Part shown: positions 30,696 to 31,621 of the stretch, piece after piece
Numbering within the stretch: the stretch's first letter is position 1
How the letters are laid out: each line of letters begins with the position of its first letter
NCBI GenBank assembly: GCA_902489185.1
Contig: CABTZC010000002.1
Location: 1 to 31,621 of the forward strand
DNA length: 31,621 bases
Source of the DNA: an uncultured Brevibacterium sp.
Lineage (GTDB): Bacteria; Actinomycetota; Actinomycetes; Actinomycetales; Brevibacteriaceae
Direction of reading: 5' to 3'
Notes under the pieces: generated by a model
Databases searched by the model: none
Told to the model about the DNA's origin: nothing
What the model saw: the letters and a program-made list of their open reading frames with translations, nothing else
Position numbers and translations under genes: made by a program

Positions 30696-31621
30696 GTGGC
30701 TGACTTTGACGTCATTGTTGTAGGTGCCGGCCCGGGTGGTTCAGCGGCCGCGGCGCATATGGCCCGAGGCGGGTTGCGTGTGGCGTTGGTCGAAAAGGCC
30801 GGTTTCCCGCGCGACAAGATTTGCGGTGACGCGCTCACTCCACGGGCGGTGCGTGAGCTGGGGTACCTAGGTTTTGAGAACCCCGGGTGGCACGAGAATC
30901 GCGGCCTGCGCCTGTTTGGTGGCGGGCACCGGGTGGAACTCGAATGGCCCCGCGTGTCCGGCATGCCCAACTATGGGCTCACCGCACCTCGCGTTGTTTT
31001 TGATGAAGCTTTGGCCCGTCACGCGCAAACTAGTGGCGCTCACCTTTTTGAGAACACGCAGGTGACAGAGGCGTTCTTTGAAGACGGTTGGGTTGCTGGC
31101 GTGCATGCGGAAGTGACTGATGGCCGAGGTCGTCGAACGGGGGAGCGGGTGACGTTCCGGGCGCCGTTGGTGATCGCGGCGGACGGGGTGTCGTCCAGAA
31201 CCGCGGTCAAAATGGGTATCCGCAAGCGAGATGACCGGCCCATGGGGGTTGCGGTGCGGACGTACTTTGAGTCGCCGCGTCACGATGACGATTTCATTGA
31301 ATCGTGGCTCGAACTGCGAGCAGACACTGGAAGTGGGGGCAGCGGTGAACCGTTGCCCGGTTATGGGTGGCTGTTTCCCCTGGGTGACGGCACGATCAAC
31401 GTGGGACTTGGGATGCTGAATACGTCCCCCGATTTCCGCAATGTGGACTACAAAAAGACGCTGTATCAATGGGTGGGGTCCGTGGGGCAACGCTGGGGCA
31501 TCGACCCGGACGCGGCGCTCACGGACGCTAAGAGTGCGGCCTTGCCCATGGCGTTTAACCGCACGCCGCACTTTAAAGACGGAGTCATGCTGGTGGGTGA
31601 TGCCGCGGGCATGGTGAACAC
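30696..31621 (+). CDS. Geranylgeranyl reductase family flavoprotein, probable menaquinone reductase (3' end missing)
   Basis: FAD-dependent reductase whose frame runs off the window end; 308 codons are visible. It begins VADFDVIVVGAGPGG with the dinucleotide motif GAGPGG at 10-15, followed by KICGDALTPRAV (41-52), the family's GD.LTPR signature, IAADGVSSRTAVKMGI, and VMLVGDAAGMVN, the second FAD motif. Next to menG, it is most likely the MenJ-type enzyme that saturates one isoprene unit of menaquinone (as described for mycobacteria, Rv0561c); other prenyl reductions are possible. The GTG start immediately follows the menG stop, with GGAGGT about 10 nt upstream. Confidence 0.87.
   Translation, partial: MADFDVIVVGAGPGGSAAAAHMARGGLRVALVEKAGFPRDKICGDALTPRAVRELGYLGFENPGWHENRGLRLFGGGHRVELEWPRVSGMPNYGLTAPRVVFDEALARHAQTSGAHLFENTQVTEAFFEDGWVAGVHAEVTDGRGRRTGERVTFRAPLVIAADGVSSRTAVKMGIRKRDDRPMGVAVRTYFESPRHDDDFIESWLELRADTGSGGSGEPLPGYGWLFPLGDGTINVGLGMLNTSPDFRNVDYKKTLYQWVGSVGQRWGIDPDAALTDAKSAALPMAFNRTPHFKDGVMLVGDAAGMVN

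Noticed and set aside
1..31621. Mobile element, prophage, CRISPR or defence island
   Set aside because: No transposase, integrase, cas gene, regular spacer-repeat array, att-like duplication or tRNA was found. Nearly all genes are core metabolism in conserved order.

Overview
The window (about 31.6 kb, moderately high GC) reads as a core-chromosome segment of an actinobacterium (Actinomycetota), most likely Micrococcales; the family or genus cannot be fixed from sequence alone. The evidence is: a 32-residue bS22-type ribosomal protein; the gene order sugar-phosphate isomerase - proC - bS22 - glutaredoxin-like - hemA - hemC - hemD - hemB ... hemL - phosphatase - tlpA - ccdA - resB - ccsA - menA/E/B/C/D/F/G - isoprenoid reductase, which, as I recall it, parallels the Rv0498-Rv0561 region of Mycobacterium tuberculosis; System II cytochrome c maturation; type II MenB; frequent GTG starts; and several leaderless-type promoters (a TANNNT box 6-7 nt before the start codon). 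I see no IS element, prophage, CRISPR array, tRNA or rRNA.

Layout. (1) 2-2786: sugar-phosphate isomerase-like protein (cut by the window start), proC and a DUF2079 membrane protein, one tight operon. (2) 2811-4887, minus: a Trk/Ktr potassium uptake pair, trkH followed by trkA. (3) 4924-6679: an AcuC-type deacetylase, the tiny bS22 gene with its own promoter and terminator, and a glutaredoxin-like protein. (4) 6740-18163: one long run of ten closely packed genes. It starts with a fused glutamyl-tRNA reductase/porphobilinogen deaminase (HemA-HemC), then HemD with a degenerate SUMT-like domain, HemB, a MarR regulator, HemL, a histidine phosphatase, and the TlpA-CcdA-ResB-CcsA cytochrome c maturation set, ending at a strong hairpin terminator. 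(5) 18379-19722: an MHS-type MFS transporter gene broken by a single in-frame TAG. (6) 19715-20930: three small membrane-protein genes, two on the minus strand and one on the plus strand. (7) 20990-31621: the menaquinone cluster, in several divergent and convergent blocks: menB-menE-menA (minus), menC (plus), a lipoprotein and a CPBP protease (minus), menD (plus), menF (minus), then menG and a geranylgeranyl-reductase-like flavoprotein (plus, cut by the window end).

Together the genes serve aerobic respiration. Heme is made from glutamyl-tRNA through uroporphyrinogen III; apocytochrome c thiols are kept reduced and heme is delivered to them; menaquinone is built from chorismate and probably partly saturated. 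Later heme steps (hemE/hemG/hemH/hemQ) and MenH/MenI are not in the window.

Most unusual points: the HemA-HemC fusion, which joins non-consecutive steps; a MarR gene translationally coupled inside the heme operon; very short divergent promoters with back-to-back TANNNT boxes, sharing sequence blocks between menB/menC and trkH/acuC; the single nonsense codon in an otherwise intact transporter; and a four-copy CTTA-type repeat between two convergent genes. I found no clearly new multi-gene system.
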